From assembly GCA_015698045.1 (NCBI GenBank), contig BLAL01000300.1, positions 622,501-686,500 on the forward strand: a stretch of 64,000 bases of DNA, given 5' to 3'. This document shows, piece after piece, positions 1 through 12,212 of this stretch. Position 1 is the stretch's first letter. Every line of letters begins with the position of its first letter. The notes under the pieces are model-generated. The model made no database searches and was not told the DNA's origin. It saw nothing but the letters and a program-made list of their open reading frames with translations. Both the position numbers and the translations under genes were made by a program. The stretch is from Rhizophagus clarus (Eukaryota > Glomeromycota > Glomeromycetes > Glomerales > Glomeraceae).

Positions 1-1260
1 TGTAACGTATATTGCCAATCGAATTCATTTTTAAAATTTAAAACTAGAAAAATAGCTACTTTCATCCAATGATTGAACATCTAATTTTAAAAGTAATTTT
101 AATAAAAGTGCTTTTAAATTGATAAATTTATCAAATTTAAATAGCACAATCTTCTTCAAAATAATGATTTCATAAATTTGTAAAAGTGTTCTTGTTAATA
201 GATTGTTTTCAGGAATTTCTAAAGGATTTTTTTATTGCAAAAGTTTGTGTTTGTGTTTAGTTTAACTATCTTGAATACAAAGAATTGATCTCCAGATTTT
301 AATTATCCGTTTACAAACTCGTGATCTTATTTATTGCAAGGGACATGTTCGGCTGTTTCATTTTAATTGTTTGTTTTAATGTCCGTTAAGCAAAATTTGT
401 AAATTGTATCACTATCGTATCACATAAAATTTATTGTCATGGTTTTCAGTTTTTTTTATCTTTCAGGTAATATAAAAGATATATAGTAAATACGAATATT
501 AACCTGATATCCTATAACTCCTAATTGATATTCGTCATATACAGGTTGGAATATCCTCGAATTTCATGGGCAACTAATTTTCCGCAACATTAGTAATGAT
601 AAATAGATTTGAAAGATTGTGAAATGTACCTTTTAGAATTATTACCCATCTTGTACATATTATAATTATTGAGTCATCAAAGAAGAATCTAGCTGTTTCC
701 ATATAAGTCATAATAAAATGAATGTCTTATTTTCCTTTAATCATAAAAAGTCAGAGTTATATGATATGTTATAAATATTATAATTGTGATATTTCGTATC
801 ATAGTAATTGACATAATATTACAGTTAATTTGTGATATATTGTATTTGGCATATGTTATTACAGTAAGTGTCACTATGTTACAATATTACATTTTAAGTT
901 TCATAATTACTGTCAAATATATAGTAATCATTATTATAGATACATATACTTTATGAGTCATTGCAAATTTGAATATTTTTTTGTATTATTGAACTCAATA
1001 TTCGTAAAAAAAGTTTGAATCTAAGTCATAGTTTCAAATTAGAGTCATAGTTTCAGATCATGCATCATTTCATAATTTTTGAGTCATATATTTTTCATAA
1101 AGTATATAAGTTCTCTATTTTTGGTTTTTTTTTCAAAAAATTTATCAACTTTTTTATCAAAAAAAAAAAAAAAATAAATTTTTTGAAAAAAAAACCCAAA
1201 AAAATATAATAAAATAATATAAAAATCAAGACTGATACACAATTGTTGATTCAAAGAATT
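1..1260. other. AT-rich intergenic DNA
   Basis: No convincing coding sequence or structured RNA. The stretch is AT-rich with homopolymer runs; around 1126-1197 T-runs and A-runs face each other as a loose inverted repeat. Confidence 0.6.
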
Positions 1261-2014
1261 AAAGATAAAATATGATATAGAGAACTTTGGTAAGTTTCAG
1301 GTGTTTTTATAGCTGATCTTACTTAGTATGCCTTTCCATGTTTGGTCTTAGATCTGTATAAATACCCCATCCCCTGCGAATCGAAATTCTGAGGACAGGG
1401 GTAGCATAGCGCCCAGAGATTACTACTAGTAGGAGGGGGGGTTCCTTAACCTTTGTTCGAATGATAAGTACGACCACTATGATTTCTGGCCAGGATTATA
1501 GGATCGGCAGAGTACATCATTTGATATGGAAATATCTACTAACACTTTTTTATGTATTCTATTTTTTAGATATATATACATATGGATGCGGATTGATCAA
1601 ACTGCGCCTCATTCTCTAAAATTTCAGACGTGCCTTAAAGAAAAAATACGATATAGAGAACTTTGGTAAGTTTCAGGTGTTTTTATAGCTGATCTTACTT
1701 AGTATGCCTTTCCATGTTTGGTCTTAGATCTGTATAAATACCCCATCCCCTGCGAATCGAAATTCTGAGGACAGGGGTAGCATAGCGCCCAGAGATTACT
1801 ACTAGTAGGAGGGGGGGTTCCTTAACCTTGTTCGAATGATAAGTACGACCACTATGATTTCTGGCCAGGATTATAGGATCGGCAGAGTACATCATTTGAT
1901 ATGGAAATATCTACTAACACTTTTTTATGTTCTGTTTTTTAGATAACCAGCTATAAAAACGGATGCGGATTGATCTAACTGTGCCTCATTCTCTAAAACG
2001 TCAGACGTGCCTTT
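1261..2014. repeat. Tandem duplication, two copies of about 376 bp
   Basis: Copy 1 (about 1261-1636) and copy 2 (about 1637-2014) are nearly identical for most of their length; for example agaactttgg recurs at 1281 and 1657, an offset of 376. Copies differ by small indels and at their 3' parts. Both are richer in GC than the flanks. A Pol III A-box-like string (TAGCATAGCGC, 1402-1412) and a B-box-like GTTCGAATG (1455-1463) lie about 53 bp apart in copy 1 and recur in copy 2, but no cloverleaf can be folded. A short open frame on the minus strand (1695-1895) is judged a by-product. Confidence 0.85.
1679..1960. mobile_element. Possible MITE bounded by 13-bp inverted repeats
   Basis: Inside duplication copy 2, gtttttatagctg (1679-1691) and its exact reverse complement cagctataaaaac (1948-1960) bracket 282 bp. 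In copy 1 the left end is kept but the right inverted repeat is replaced by another sequence. No clear target site duplication was found, so the mobile nature is an inference. Confidence 0.35.
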
Positions 2015-5000
2015 CTACTAAAAACAAAGTCAAGCCTAAAGATTTTTTGAGTTAGGACCTTAAATTTATATAATTTTTAAAAACTGTAATTTATACTGAT
2101 ATACATACATATATTACATATATAATACAATAGTTTACATTATTTTTATAATTTTTAAAATTTAATAATACATAAAGATAAATCACTTAACTGTTAATAA
2201 AATTTATATTATATTTATAATTTTAAACCTGTGAATTATTATTTGTTAATGTTTTTTAAATTTATAACTGATACACATAAAGCACTTATAATTTTTATAT
2301 TTACTTACTCTAAATTTTATGTGAAGATTAAAACCATTTAAATAAAATATCATGCATTTTATAATTTTTTTTTTAAATTTATAACAGATACACATAAAAC
2401 ACTAATAATTTATAAATTTTACTTAGTTTAAATTATATATGAAGATTAATATATTACTTAATAAAATTTATAATTAAATAATTTTTTAAATATCTATGTT
2501 TTGGTATTGATACATTAAAGGTAAGCAAAATAAAAAAAAAAGCGAAAATAAAGTAAAATGAAAATAAAATAAAAGTGAGAGAAATATATTTATTATTAAA
2601 TAAATAAATAAAACCATCAAATTAAAGAAAATTGGCCGAATAATTGTCAAATATTAACGTAATGTTTTTATTAGAGGTTTACAGTAAACAAGCATATATA
2701 ATAAAATTTGAAAATTTTGGGAAATTTAGGAAAATTTTAATATGGGCCATCACTTCTACATTTTGCATAAAATTATGCATATTTAATTTAGCCAATTTAT
2801 TACTCATAATTCCTAAAATTCATACAAGAATTTAAATTTACTAAGTCCTAAAATATTTTTCTTGCCACGCCAAATCATCCTCAGCAATCACTATACCCAA
2901 TGTTGTTATGCATAAATAATGGAGATTTCTGAGTTGGATGTGTAATATTATTTCCATTCTTATGTAAAATCTCTACTAATTCTTTAAGAAGGTGCGCTCC
3001 TCTAGTGCATTTGGAAAAACATTTGTAAATTTTTTAGCCGAGTTCAAAGATTCGCCGAGTTTTTCCTCAATGTCAACTTCTTGTTGATTTTTTATATAAT
3101 GCTAAAAATACTTTATATTCATTTATATATAATCAATTATCTTGAACACTTGACGAAACATTTTATTTATTTCTAATGTCTTGGTATAATACTGTGTGTT
3201 TCCTCAAGAATTTTACTACAAAATATTAATAACTATAATAATGTTTGTTAAATAACAGATAATTGTTAATCATTTTATAACAAACAGAGAAAGCATTATA
3301 TTACCTTTATATTACCTTCAAGAAATCATTTTTTATTAGACATGATTGAGATAAACTTTCGTATCAATAAAAATAAAATTTGGAATATTAAATCCAACAA
3401 GTAACAACTAAAATTATAGGAAAATACAATGCAAAATAGAAGGCATCTAAACATAGCTCGAAATTTAGTTATTTGTTAATAATAAATTGTCTTAAATGTG
3501 TTTCAAATATATATATCATTTTATTTTTATTATCATAAAGAAAAGAACAAAATAACTTATTCTCATTCCCTTTATTTTTAATTACTAACTTTAAAGTATT
3601 AAGTCATGTTTCTTGCTTCTTCTATATTACTAAATGTAGTGTTAAATTCGATGATTTGTCGATCAAGAAAAAATCGAAATAAATATTTGTGATACTTATT
3701 ACCTTTTATATATGTCAACTAGAATATGCGCTTTTTTAGGGGACTTCGTCCCCTATGATATATAAGCATACATGCTGCAACGGTATTAATATCTTGTTAA
3801 TAATCGTTTTTAAGTAAAAAAAGTGATATTAATATTTTTTGCTAGTCATTTTAGTAAAAAATGATATCTGATATTGATACTTTTTTTATTGATCGTTTTG
3901 ATAAAAACATTTTGACATTTTTTTAACAATTATTTTTACTTAAAATCCCATCCGATAAATGAGTATCATTTTTATCAAAATGATAAATTTTATTTTGTTA
4001 AAAATGATTTTAACAAATGCCTTTTAGCTTTTTTTTTATTAAAATAACTTAATAAAAAGGTGGAGATTGTTTTTTTTTTATTAAAAAATTACAAAAAATG
4101 CCAATGAAGGAATTTTTTTGCTACATTATTAATAAAAACATTTTTTTTAATTATCAAAGTAAATAATTAAAAAAAAAATTAATTTATCTTTTTTTAACAT
4201 TTGTTTATTAAACCGGATAATAAAAAAATCAATTTAATTTTTTTTTAATGGCCTATTAAATCTCAAATCGGATAACCAAGAAAAATTGTTGTCTTTTATG
4301 TCTTTTAAACTAACTAATGCTTAATCAAAAAATATTTTAATGGTTTATTATCAAATAATTGAAAAATTTTATTTATTTATTTTTTTTTAATGATTATTAA
4401 TAATTTATTTTTTGTTTTTTAATCGAATAATTAAAAAAAAAAATAATTTAACAATTTATTTATTAAACCAGATAGTCAAAAAAAAAAAGATTTTTAACGA
4501 TTTTTTAAACCTATTAACGAAAATGTGTATTTATAAATAAGTCAATAAGCCTGTAATAAATAATTCTATGGTGGAAAAAAAGTTTAACGAATGAAATTCA
4601 TCTTTTTTGGACGAGTGAATTTTTTGCAACATATACTTTACAGTAACTATATAATTAGATATAGGGTTCCTTTCTATTTTAAAAATTACCATAATAAAGA
4701 TTGGATCGAATTCACCTTTGATACAAAATGTCTAAAAGCATATTAGGATTATGTATATGTAACCTTCCATTATTTTACCCATTGAATGATTTAAATTGAA
4801 ACAGAAAAATTCGCCATAATGCTTTTTTCATTTTCTAATTCTAAATTACAAAACAGAAAAAATTATTTAAAGAAAATGAGAGAATGAAATTATTGAAAAT
4901 TATTTAGAGAAACAAAATTATTTGAAAAAATTATATATGTTGAATCTTGATCTTATTTGTATAAATCAAAGAGTTTTAATCCGATTAAAGTTAATTCCAG

Positions 5001-8000
5001 CAGATCATATTTAAGATAAAAGTATATGCAAACAGTAAGAATAATATAAAAAAATTACAGTATGTTATGTCTGTAGACAAATCAGATGAAGATTATTATG
5101 AAAAATGCATTTTCTCAGTATAATACAATTAAATGCTTTAAAAAAATTTTGTTTGTTTTGAAGAAGAATTGTATGGTTTGCAACAATTTGAGCAATAACA
5201 AACACCTAAATTTTTAAAATGAAAAATTTTTTTTTTTGGTGATAAAAGTTATATATATAAGAAATGGTCAATTACATTGAGAAAAAAAAAGTTAAATGAT
5301 TGATTCTTGCCGATTAATGTTGTTGCACGTTGAAGAATGGTAATTTAACGTGATCTATGTTGCAAGATATGCACAACATATACACACTATACAAACTATC
5401 TAATTGGATGGATTATAGGTGATTTATTTGTATAATAATTGTAATTTATGAATAATCTGACTAGTACTTGGAAGAAAGAATCACATTCCATGAAAAGTCA
5501 AGTTCTTCCATTATTATTAAACAGTTTTGGTTTGGGAATAAGAACTTAATTTTCAAAGATGTATTTAATAATTTAAATAACTAATTTTCTGAATCCAGAT
5601 CAAAAAAGTATCAATTCTAATGTGAGGATGAGAGGCAACAGTTTTCTCCATGGACCTCCGTCTTTTATTTTCATCAATATCTTATCCATATAATTTACAC
5701 ATTACAATATCTATAAATTATAGTGTAGTAATGGTAAAATTACTTATGCTTATATTGTAATTATTAATAAATCTACAAATTCCATAGGAGCTTTTTCATA
5801 TTGCAATTTAAAAGTCCATAATGATTTGAATAATTGAAAAAAAATGAAGGATAAACTCTCTTGGATGTAAAAGGTATTCAGCAAGTATAATAACTCTGAT
5901 TTAAAATATCATATATCATTTTATGCTTAACAATAAGTATCACAACACATATAGTATAGTTAATTATAAATATCAAAAATTAAGTCATTTGGTTTTATTG
6001 AAAAAATCCAAATACGTAAAAATGCAAATAGATCGCATAAGTATTTGTGTACTTTTCATAATTATTATCGAAACTGTATGTGATGTGAACAAAAAAGCGA
6101 TATATGTGAATAAAAGTTCCATCGTATTTTTTTAACTCAGTTTCTTGAAAGTAATAATTTAAATCGGAGTTTCCAATAATGTAATAGGTCTTGTATTTGT
6201 GAGTTCACAATTCCAATTGTTGGTTTTGGAATCAGACATATATGTATTCATCATCATTTTTATAATTATAATCATCATTAGCTTTCTTATTTTGAAACTA
6301 AAAAGATTTCCATAAATCATGTATTGTTGTAAGGTATTATTCCCTAGGAATTCCTTTATCATTATATATTTCTATAGTTGCTCTTTATAAACTTAGAAAT
6401 TTCATGTATTTTAATTCAATTACTGTATAAGTGTCGTAGTTTAGCATATTTCTTTATAAAGTGTAATTTTATTTGTATGAGTCATATTTTTATAATTACT
6501 TATCCTAAGGAAAATGTAGAAATATTATAGGATCCAACCATTAGTTGTAGTCGAATTCAGAAGAAATTTTTAAAAGAAGTGATTCAACAGCCACTTGCTC
6601 GTTTAATAAAGAACACTGGCTTTACATAATTTTGAGCTTTTTGTTAATGGAATTCGTTTGTTTCTTTTCGAATATTTGTAATTTCAATTAACCCGTTATT
6701 CTGATTTTCTAGCGTTGTAACTTTATTTTGCGTTTCTATCATATTTTTACAGTGTTCAGAATTGACAATTGTGGCAGCCCATCTTTTGTTTTTCTGAATT
6801 AAAATGATGAAAGAAGGTTTTCCTTCAATTAAATACTGATTTCTGATTATATTTTAAATTTAGAATTGACTGCATATTATGTATATATCATAAGTAGATA
6901 TAGTATTTCTTATTAAAGATTATATTACATAAAATAAAAGGCAGATTGTACACTTGATAAGAGTTCCCCCATATCACTTTGTTCCTCATTTGTGTAAATG
7001 TTAGCATTCATAAAAGTATTAAAGAATTTACGATATTTACTTCCACTTCTTAAAGGAATTATTATTAGGTTTTTTTTCATGTTATCCACGAACATAACTT
7101 TTGAGATCTTTTGTCACTGATAAAATCTTTTTAATACAGAAATTATATTAGCCTGTAAATTTTGTTGCATATTAATGAGTTTATAATATTATTAATTTGT
7201 AAATTAAAACAGCAAGTTTGTCTCTTGTGACTGGTCAAAATTGATGAGGATAGTTTGATATGGATGATTATTAGCAAGACAATTTTAACTCCGTCATAGG
7301 ATTTATTTTTGATTATTATTTTCCTCTATAATTTGCTCTATTATATTTAAAATCATTTAATATTATGATACAAAAATATAAGTAAATTACTTAATAATTT
7401 TATATATGCAATAATATTTGTTGCTACTACTAGTAATGGCTCTGAAAGAATATTGATTAAATGAATGATGATATTATAGATTCAAATTGATCAGGTCCAT
7501 TATTTTTTTAATACATTTGTTATTATTATATGTATGAATAAAGTTGAAGATTATGTATAAAGTGTAAGCCTTAAGTTAAAAAAAACTTGGTGGATAAGTT
7601 GTATTGGAAATGATTTGTTATAAATTATTATTTTTATATTATTATTTTTTAGATCTGCATAAAAAATTGTTATAAAAAAGATGCAAAGTATGTAGATAGT
7701 AAGAAAACATTATATTTTAAAATATTATTTATTATTAAAAATTATGAACTGCGATATGCTGGATTTGAAAGTAATGTTGAATTTGTGCATAAATTAGAGT
7801 TCTATTTTAAAGGGATAATTCACAAAAAAAAAAAAAGATTTGAAGAATATTTAAATAAATAAATTAATATAAAATAGAAATAATTTGGAAGGATACAGTA
7901 TAATGTTTTAGGAAATAGGAGTATTTAAAATGAAAATCTAAAGTGAGGCTTTTTATTTGATTGTGGCTGTGACTGACTGGCTAAAGACTTAATTAACAAA

Positions 8001-8760
8001 CATTAATTATTAGAAATTGATTATCAGATATTGATTATTAAACATTTCAGTAACATTATTTTAAGCCTTATTTTTCTAAAGTTTCACTCTAATAATATGT
8101 TTGTGTACAACATGGAATATCATTAATATATATGACGTAGCATAAAGAGGAAAAATTGAGTTATAATAATCATAACTCTGTATGGCAAAATTTCATGACA
8201 AGAAATTTCTGGATTTATTGGGTGTTGCTGAAAAATCTTAAATAAATATAATGGCATGACTTAATATCGTTGAATACAATTACTGTTCAGATACGATTGT
8301 AAAAACTATAAATATAGGAAAAATATATCTTCTGATATCACAACACAAAGTCATGATCCGGAGAATAACAGGAAATTGATCAAAGGACAAGACAAGGAGG
8401 AAGAGAAAGAACTAAAGATACAGAAATTGATGAAATGGATACAGAAGAAGTGATGATGGATCAGACCAATACGACTTATTTCTTCTCCTGACAAATATCC
8501 AAACAAGAAGAAGATGAGTTTATTAGAATCAAAAATACAATAAATATGTAGAATAGGTAAAGGATTAAATAAGAAATTTAAGGAACGAATGATAGCAATA
8601 TCATTTTCCCCAAAAATTAACGAGAATGATAAAAAGGAGATACCAAATTTCACCTTTTCCAAAAAAAGAGCACGAAGGATAAGAAAAAGAAAAGAAAACA
8701 ATAATTTGTTTGTGTTAGATAGGATATTTGTTTTATTAATATATTTTAAAATATATTCGT
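2015..8760. other. Long gene-poor AT-rich region
   Basis: Nearly 7 kb with only short frames of low-complexity composition that I do not accept as genes. 3780-4560 is dominated by A/T runs with recurring ccggataa-like strings. 8350-8760 is purine-rich and reads as interrupted Lys/Glu-rich peptide on the plus strand, possibly a decayed exon, but with stops and no recognisable domain. Confidence 0.5.
3738..3754. repeat. Perfect 7-bp-stem hairpin
   Basis: aggggac / ttc loop / gtcccct, preceded by a T run. It stands out as a GC-rich island in AT-rich DNA. It could be a hairpin left by a small dispersed element; no gene lies next to it to justify a terminator call. Confidence 0.6.
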
Positions 8761-9084
8761 ATGTTAAACGTCGCTAACGTCAGATTAGGTAATCGCGTCC
8801 AGGACATGTGGCGCAGTTTTCTCATGAAAATTCGCAGTCATGTGATTTTTGCCTGCATTACGGCGTTATGCATTAACGCGAAGGTGGCCGCTGACAAATA
8901 TTATGTGACAAATAAGTTTCGCCTACTCAAAACGTGGGGATGTGACATTTGTGATGAATTGGAAAATTTTGTCGAGCTAGTTGTGCCGGCATTAAAACTT
9001 AAAATTTTATTTTCAAAAATATTGGCTATGGTTTGTAAGATAAGCAGCCACATAATAAATACTATCAATAATTTAATATTGTAA
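8761..9084 (+). CDS. Hypothetical 107-residue protein or gene fragment
   Basis: An open frame of 107 residues whose first 240 bases are markedly less AT-rich than the surroundings, which suggests past coding constraint. The peptide has a short hydrophobic stretch around residues 27-40 (VIFACITALCINA), a CDIC pair near residues 61-64, and a Leu/Ile-rich end. No family is recognised. The C-terminal third becomes AT-rich and may be read-through into non-coding DNA. It may equally be the remains of a larger gene or of a repeat. No intron or partner exon could be assigned. Confidence 0.3.
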   Translation: MLNVANVRLGNRVQDMWRSFLMKIRSHVIFACITALCINAKVAADKYYVTNKFRLLKTWGCDICDELENFVELVVPALKLKILFSKILAMVCKISSHIINTINNLIL

Positions 9085-9399
9085 CTTTTTTATTAACTTT
9101 CACTATAATTCGGAATTTTACATAAGATATGATTCGGTTTAATCATCATTTTACGCTAGCTTAATGAGAATACATAATCAAGTGTACTGTGACAGCAGTC
9201 GCGAAAACTTTTTATAAGATTCGAGAAGATCGTTTGAATGAAACATTCAGATAAGCAAATGTTTTTTGTGTAATTTATATGATTTTATAGATGTTACATA
9301 ATAAAACGATTTTTTAGGTTTTCCAAAATCCTGGAGTTTGTAATTGAAAATAATCTGCTATAAGAAAAGCTTCAACTCGCTCGTATTTACTAATTTTAT
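9085..9399. other. Intergenic DNA
   Basis: Nothing recognised between the hypothetical frame and the foldback-like element. Confidence 0.5.
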
Positions 9400-9999
9400 A
9401 GACACCTGTTTTTACCAAAATAGAATTTACCGACTTCGCTTTACCGACTTATCATTTAACCGACATACCATTTCAATGAATTCCCATTTTGCCGATGGCT
9501 ACCTTGCCAATATATTCGACATATAATTGATATGATCGTGAAATTTTGCATTGAAAACATTTACCTGTTTTTAATTTAACTATATATAATTAAAAAAAAA
9601 AAATTATTTTTGTACTATAATTTTCTAGTTTTGTCAAATAAGTAATTTATTGGTGAAATCAGGTAATTTTTTTTTTTAAAAAACATTTTTGAAATAGTTT
9701 CAGAGTAAATATGACAGATTTTTCCTTATTAGGGGGAATCGTTACTTAATATAAGAGAATAGTCAGGAATGAAAAATTCCTGGATTGACGGAAGCTCCGT
9801 AAATATCTTACAATATCTTTGTATTGTCATTATTTTTTTCAAAATTAATGCATTTCCTACCCAAAATCTTTTTTTTGGGTAATTTTCATGTCGGTAAAAT
9901 GGCATTTCGGTAAAATTAAGTTAGGTAATCTTTCATGTCGGTAAAAGAATGGTCGACGAAATGGTGTCGGTTAATTTTGTGTCAGTAAAATAGGTGTCT
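9400..9999. mobile_element. Foldback-like element 1 (accgac-motif arms)
   Basis: Left arm (about 9400-9500) carries repeated ttaccgac/ttaaccgacat-type words; right arm (about 9885-9999) carries their reverse complements such as atgtcggtaaaat, several times. The outer ends match as an inverted repeat: agacacct at 9400-9407 and aggtgtct at 9992-9999. The roughly 390-bp spacer is plain AT-rich DNA with no open frame. Long inverted repeats built of short tandem motifs are the hallmark of Foldback-type elements; family assignment is inference because no transposase is present. Confidence 0.6.
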
Positions 10000-10883
10000 G
10001 TGAATCGTACCATAATCCTTCAACTGTATTATCTCTTGTCAAAGATTAGTTCTTTTTTAATAACCTGTATAAATATATTCTAATATAATTTCTATTCCAG
10101 AAGGATAAATTTTTGGGGAAGAAATTTGTTTTTTATAACTTTCAATCATAACCACATTATAAGACTTTGCCGCTAAAATTACTCTGACATCACTACACGC
10201 TTGTTTATCTTTACAAATCTATGTCGATTCTATCACCATCACATAAAATTTAGGAAATGACGTTCCATAGATCGGAAATTAGACCATATTTATAGCCAAT
10301 TGCTGTGCCCATCGCTATTACCCTCGGCTTGATTTCGATAAATGGCTTACTTAATATATTTCTAATATGTTATATTAAAAAGAAAAATACTTATTATTCA
10401 AAACCATATAAGACAAATTAGTCTAAATTGTTAGAATCCGTAAAATAATATCTTAAATTAGGTTCGTACTATTACGAATTATAATGAAATACTATATTTG
10501 TGAAAAAGTTTCTAACTAAATTTGATTTTAAAGGCACATAATTTGTTTGTGTCGACGTTTGCATATAAATTTAGAATGGAATAAAATGAGAATTATAAAT
10601 TAAATGTTTGTGACACTCACGCGTATCTTTATAAAACTTCAAACTTTCCGGTACATCTTTTTAATTGATTTGCATATAGCTGGGTGAAGAATAATGGACA
10701 TTATAAAATCTTAATAAAAATGTTCAAAAGAATGTCCAAAAAAAAAATTCCTGTTAAATTATTGGTTCGACCAAACTTCAGATCTGAAGGCTCATCATAA
10801 ATATAAATATGGTATTATGGACTGATTTAAAAAAAAAAGAAGAAAAAAAAAAATAATTCAAATATTTTTAACAACATTTTACA
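10000..10883. other. Intergenic DNA upstream of the secreted-peptide gene
   Basis: No coding signal seen. The last 120 bp before the peptide start contain A-rich tracts and a TATA-like atataaatat string near 10800, which would fit a promoter, but this cannot be proven here. Confidence 0.4.
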
Positions 10884-11109
10884 ATGAAGTATCTATTCTG
10901 GTTTATCGCTCTTGTTTTTACCGTTCATGTCTTAACAGTTCACGCATCGCCTGTCTATGAAGGTAAAAAAATTAGTAATTATTTATAATTTTTTTCTACA
11001 TTTAATAACATTTTTATTAATAGTTGAATATAGTATCCTCATGAAACGCTGTAATGAAGGTGGCGCTGGTTGTGGCTCTGGCGATGGTTGCAGCTGCGAT
11101 CAAGATTGA
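10884..11109 (+). CDS. Small secreted cysteine-rich peptide precursor
   Basis: A two-exon gene too short for routine ORF calling. Exon 1 is 10884-10962, intron 10963-11023 (gtaaaa...attaatag), exon 2 11024-11109 ending in tga; the split codon is phase 1 and gives 54 residues. Residues 1-21 form a signal peptide (hydrophobic core LFWFIALVFTVHVL, likely cleavage after VHA). Residues 22-35 look like a pro-segment ending in Lys34-Arg35, a Kex2-type dibasic site. The remaining 19 residues are Gly/Asp-rich with four Cys at 36, 43, 49 and 51 (spacing C-x6-C-x5-C-x-C), enough for two disulphides. Exon 2 is distinctly GC-richer than its flanks, supporting coding selection. The likely role is a processed extracellular peptide (signal, effector or defence peptide); which one cannot be told. 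No homologue is recognised. Confidence 0.7.
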
Positions 11110-11979
11110 ATTAGCAATTAGTGCTTGATTTAGTTTTACTAATTTAATTTATTGTTTCTTAATTCTATTATTTTTCTGCTAATTTTCATAAATATTTCAT
11201 AATGTTTGTATCATAGTATTGCATTTATTATTTGCTCTGAATAATTCATTAATATTCTTATTGATTATTTGTTATCTACCAAACTAATTCAAAAATCAAA
11301 ACTTCTTTACGTTTTTTTTTGTCTTTTTGAGTTTGCTCATAACTTGTTTACAACATTTCTATTTATTGAAATTTAAAAGAATAAAATACACTTCATTTTG
11401 TTTGATAATATTACATTTTGAATATAATGTTCATTTACATTGGGATGAATAATAATTGATCTACGGATTCGGTTCCATATTCGTAAAAAGTATAATAACT
11501 ATTTCGCACACAATTATATTTGGATTGTAAGGGAAATGAGATCAAGTGATTTCCTCTTCATTTAAAATTGAGAATTTTTTTGTAAGAATAACGATTAAAT
11601 TTGCCTTTCGCAGAAGTCGTGATCTTATATTCTAGATTCAGATTTATTTTCGTAAATACTCCTAAAGGTATCAAATTTTGCGTTACGCGATTTTCAAAGT
11701 TGTAAAAAATTTCGATTTCAATTTACGACAAAAAATTGTGAAACGAAAGACTAAATAATTTTTTTTTTATTTAATAAGAAAGAAAGAAAATATATTATAA
11801 AATGAAATAAATTATGAATAGATTCATTAATATGTAACATATTTTTTTGAAAACCAAATGCACTGGCATTAGTAAAAGAACCAGCAGCCAGATCAAGTAA
11901 GGTGTAATTGGTGTACCGGCTTAACTAGATCCTGATCAGGTAACGTCGCGTTTCTTCTTAATGTTGAAATTAGGAACGT
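11110..11979. other. Intergenic DNA
   Basis: Mostly AT-rich. On the minus strand 11860-11960 reads as a further broken piece of the coding relic just downstream of it (stops and frame changes), so the relic may once have extended here. Confidence 0.4.
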
Positions 11980-12117
11980 TTAATTTACTGTAAGGACTAA
12001 TATTACATTTGAATGACTAATTATCCACCAGTCAGAATCAGCAGAATCATTTTCATTCGTAGCTGAAATACCGAGTTTGTTTAAATTTGCTTTTTCTTTT
12101 GCAGCATTTAATGATTG
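11980..12117 (-). pseudogene. Coding relic of unknown protein
   Basis: Reverse-strand reading from 12117 gives an open, compositionally protein-like frame of 45 residues (starting QSLNAAKEKANLNKL and containing a DSDWWIISH motif) that stops at 11980. There is no start codon and the upstream boundary abuts foldback-like element 2. It looks like an internal exon of a decayed gene. Family not recognised with certainty. Confidence 0.35.
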
Positions 12118-12212
12118 TTAATTTGTATTAACGTTAAAAATTGCCTTTATCCATAATTAAAGGAAAGAGAACGGCGAGGAGAAGAAAAAAATAAACTCGC
12201 TTGAAAGAACAG

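Noticed and set aside
1402..1463. A functional tRNA gene in the tandem duplication
   Set aside because: A- and B-box-like words are present but the acceptor, anticodon and T stems do not pair.
1695..1895. 66-codon minus-strand ORF in the duplicated unit
   Set aside because: No coding features, and the other copy of the unit breaks it; judged incidental.
8351..8701. 116-codon minus-strand ORF, Phe/Ser/Ile-rich
   Set aside because: It is antisense to a purine-rich stretch; composition explains the open frame and no domain is visible.
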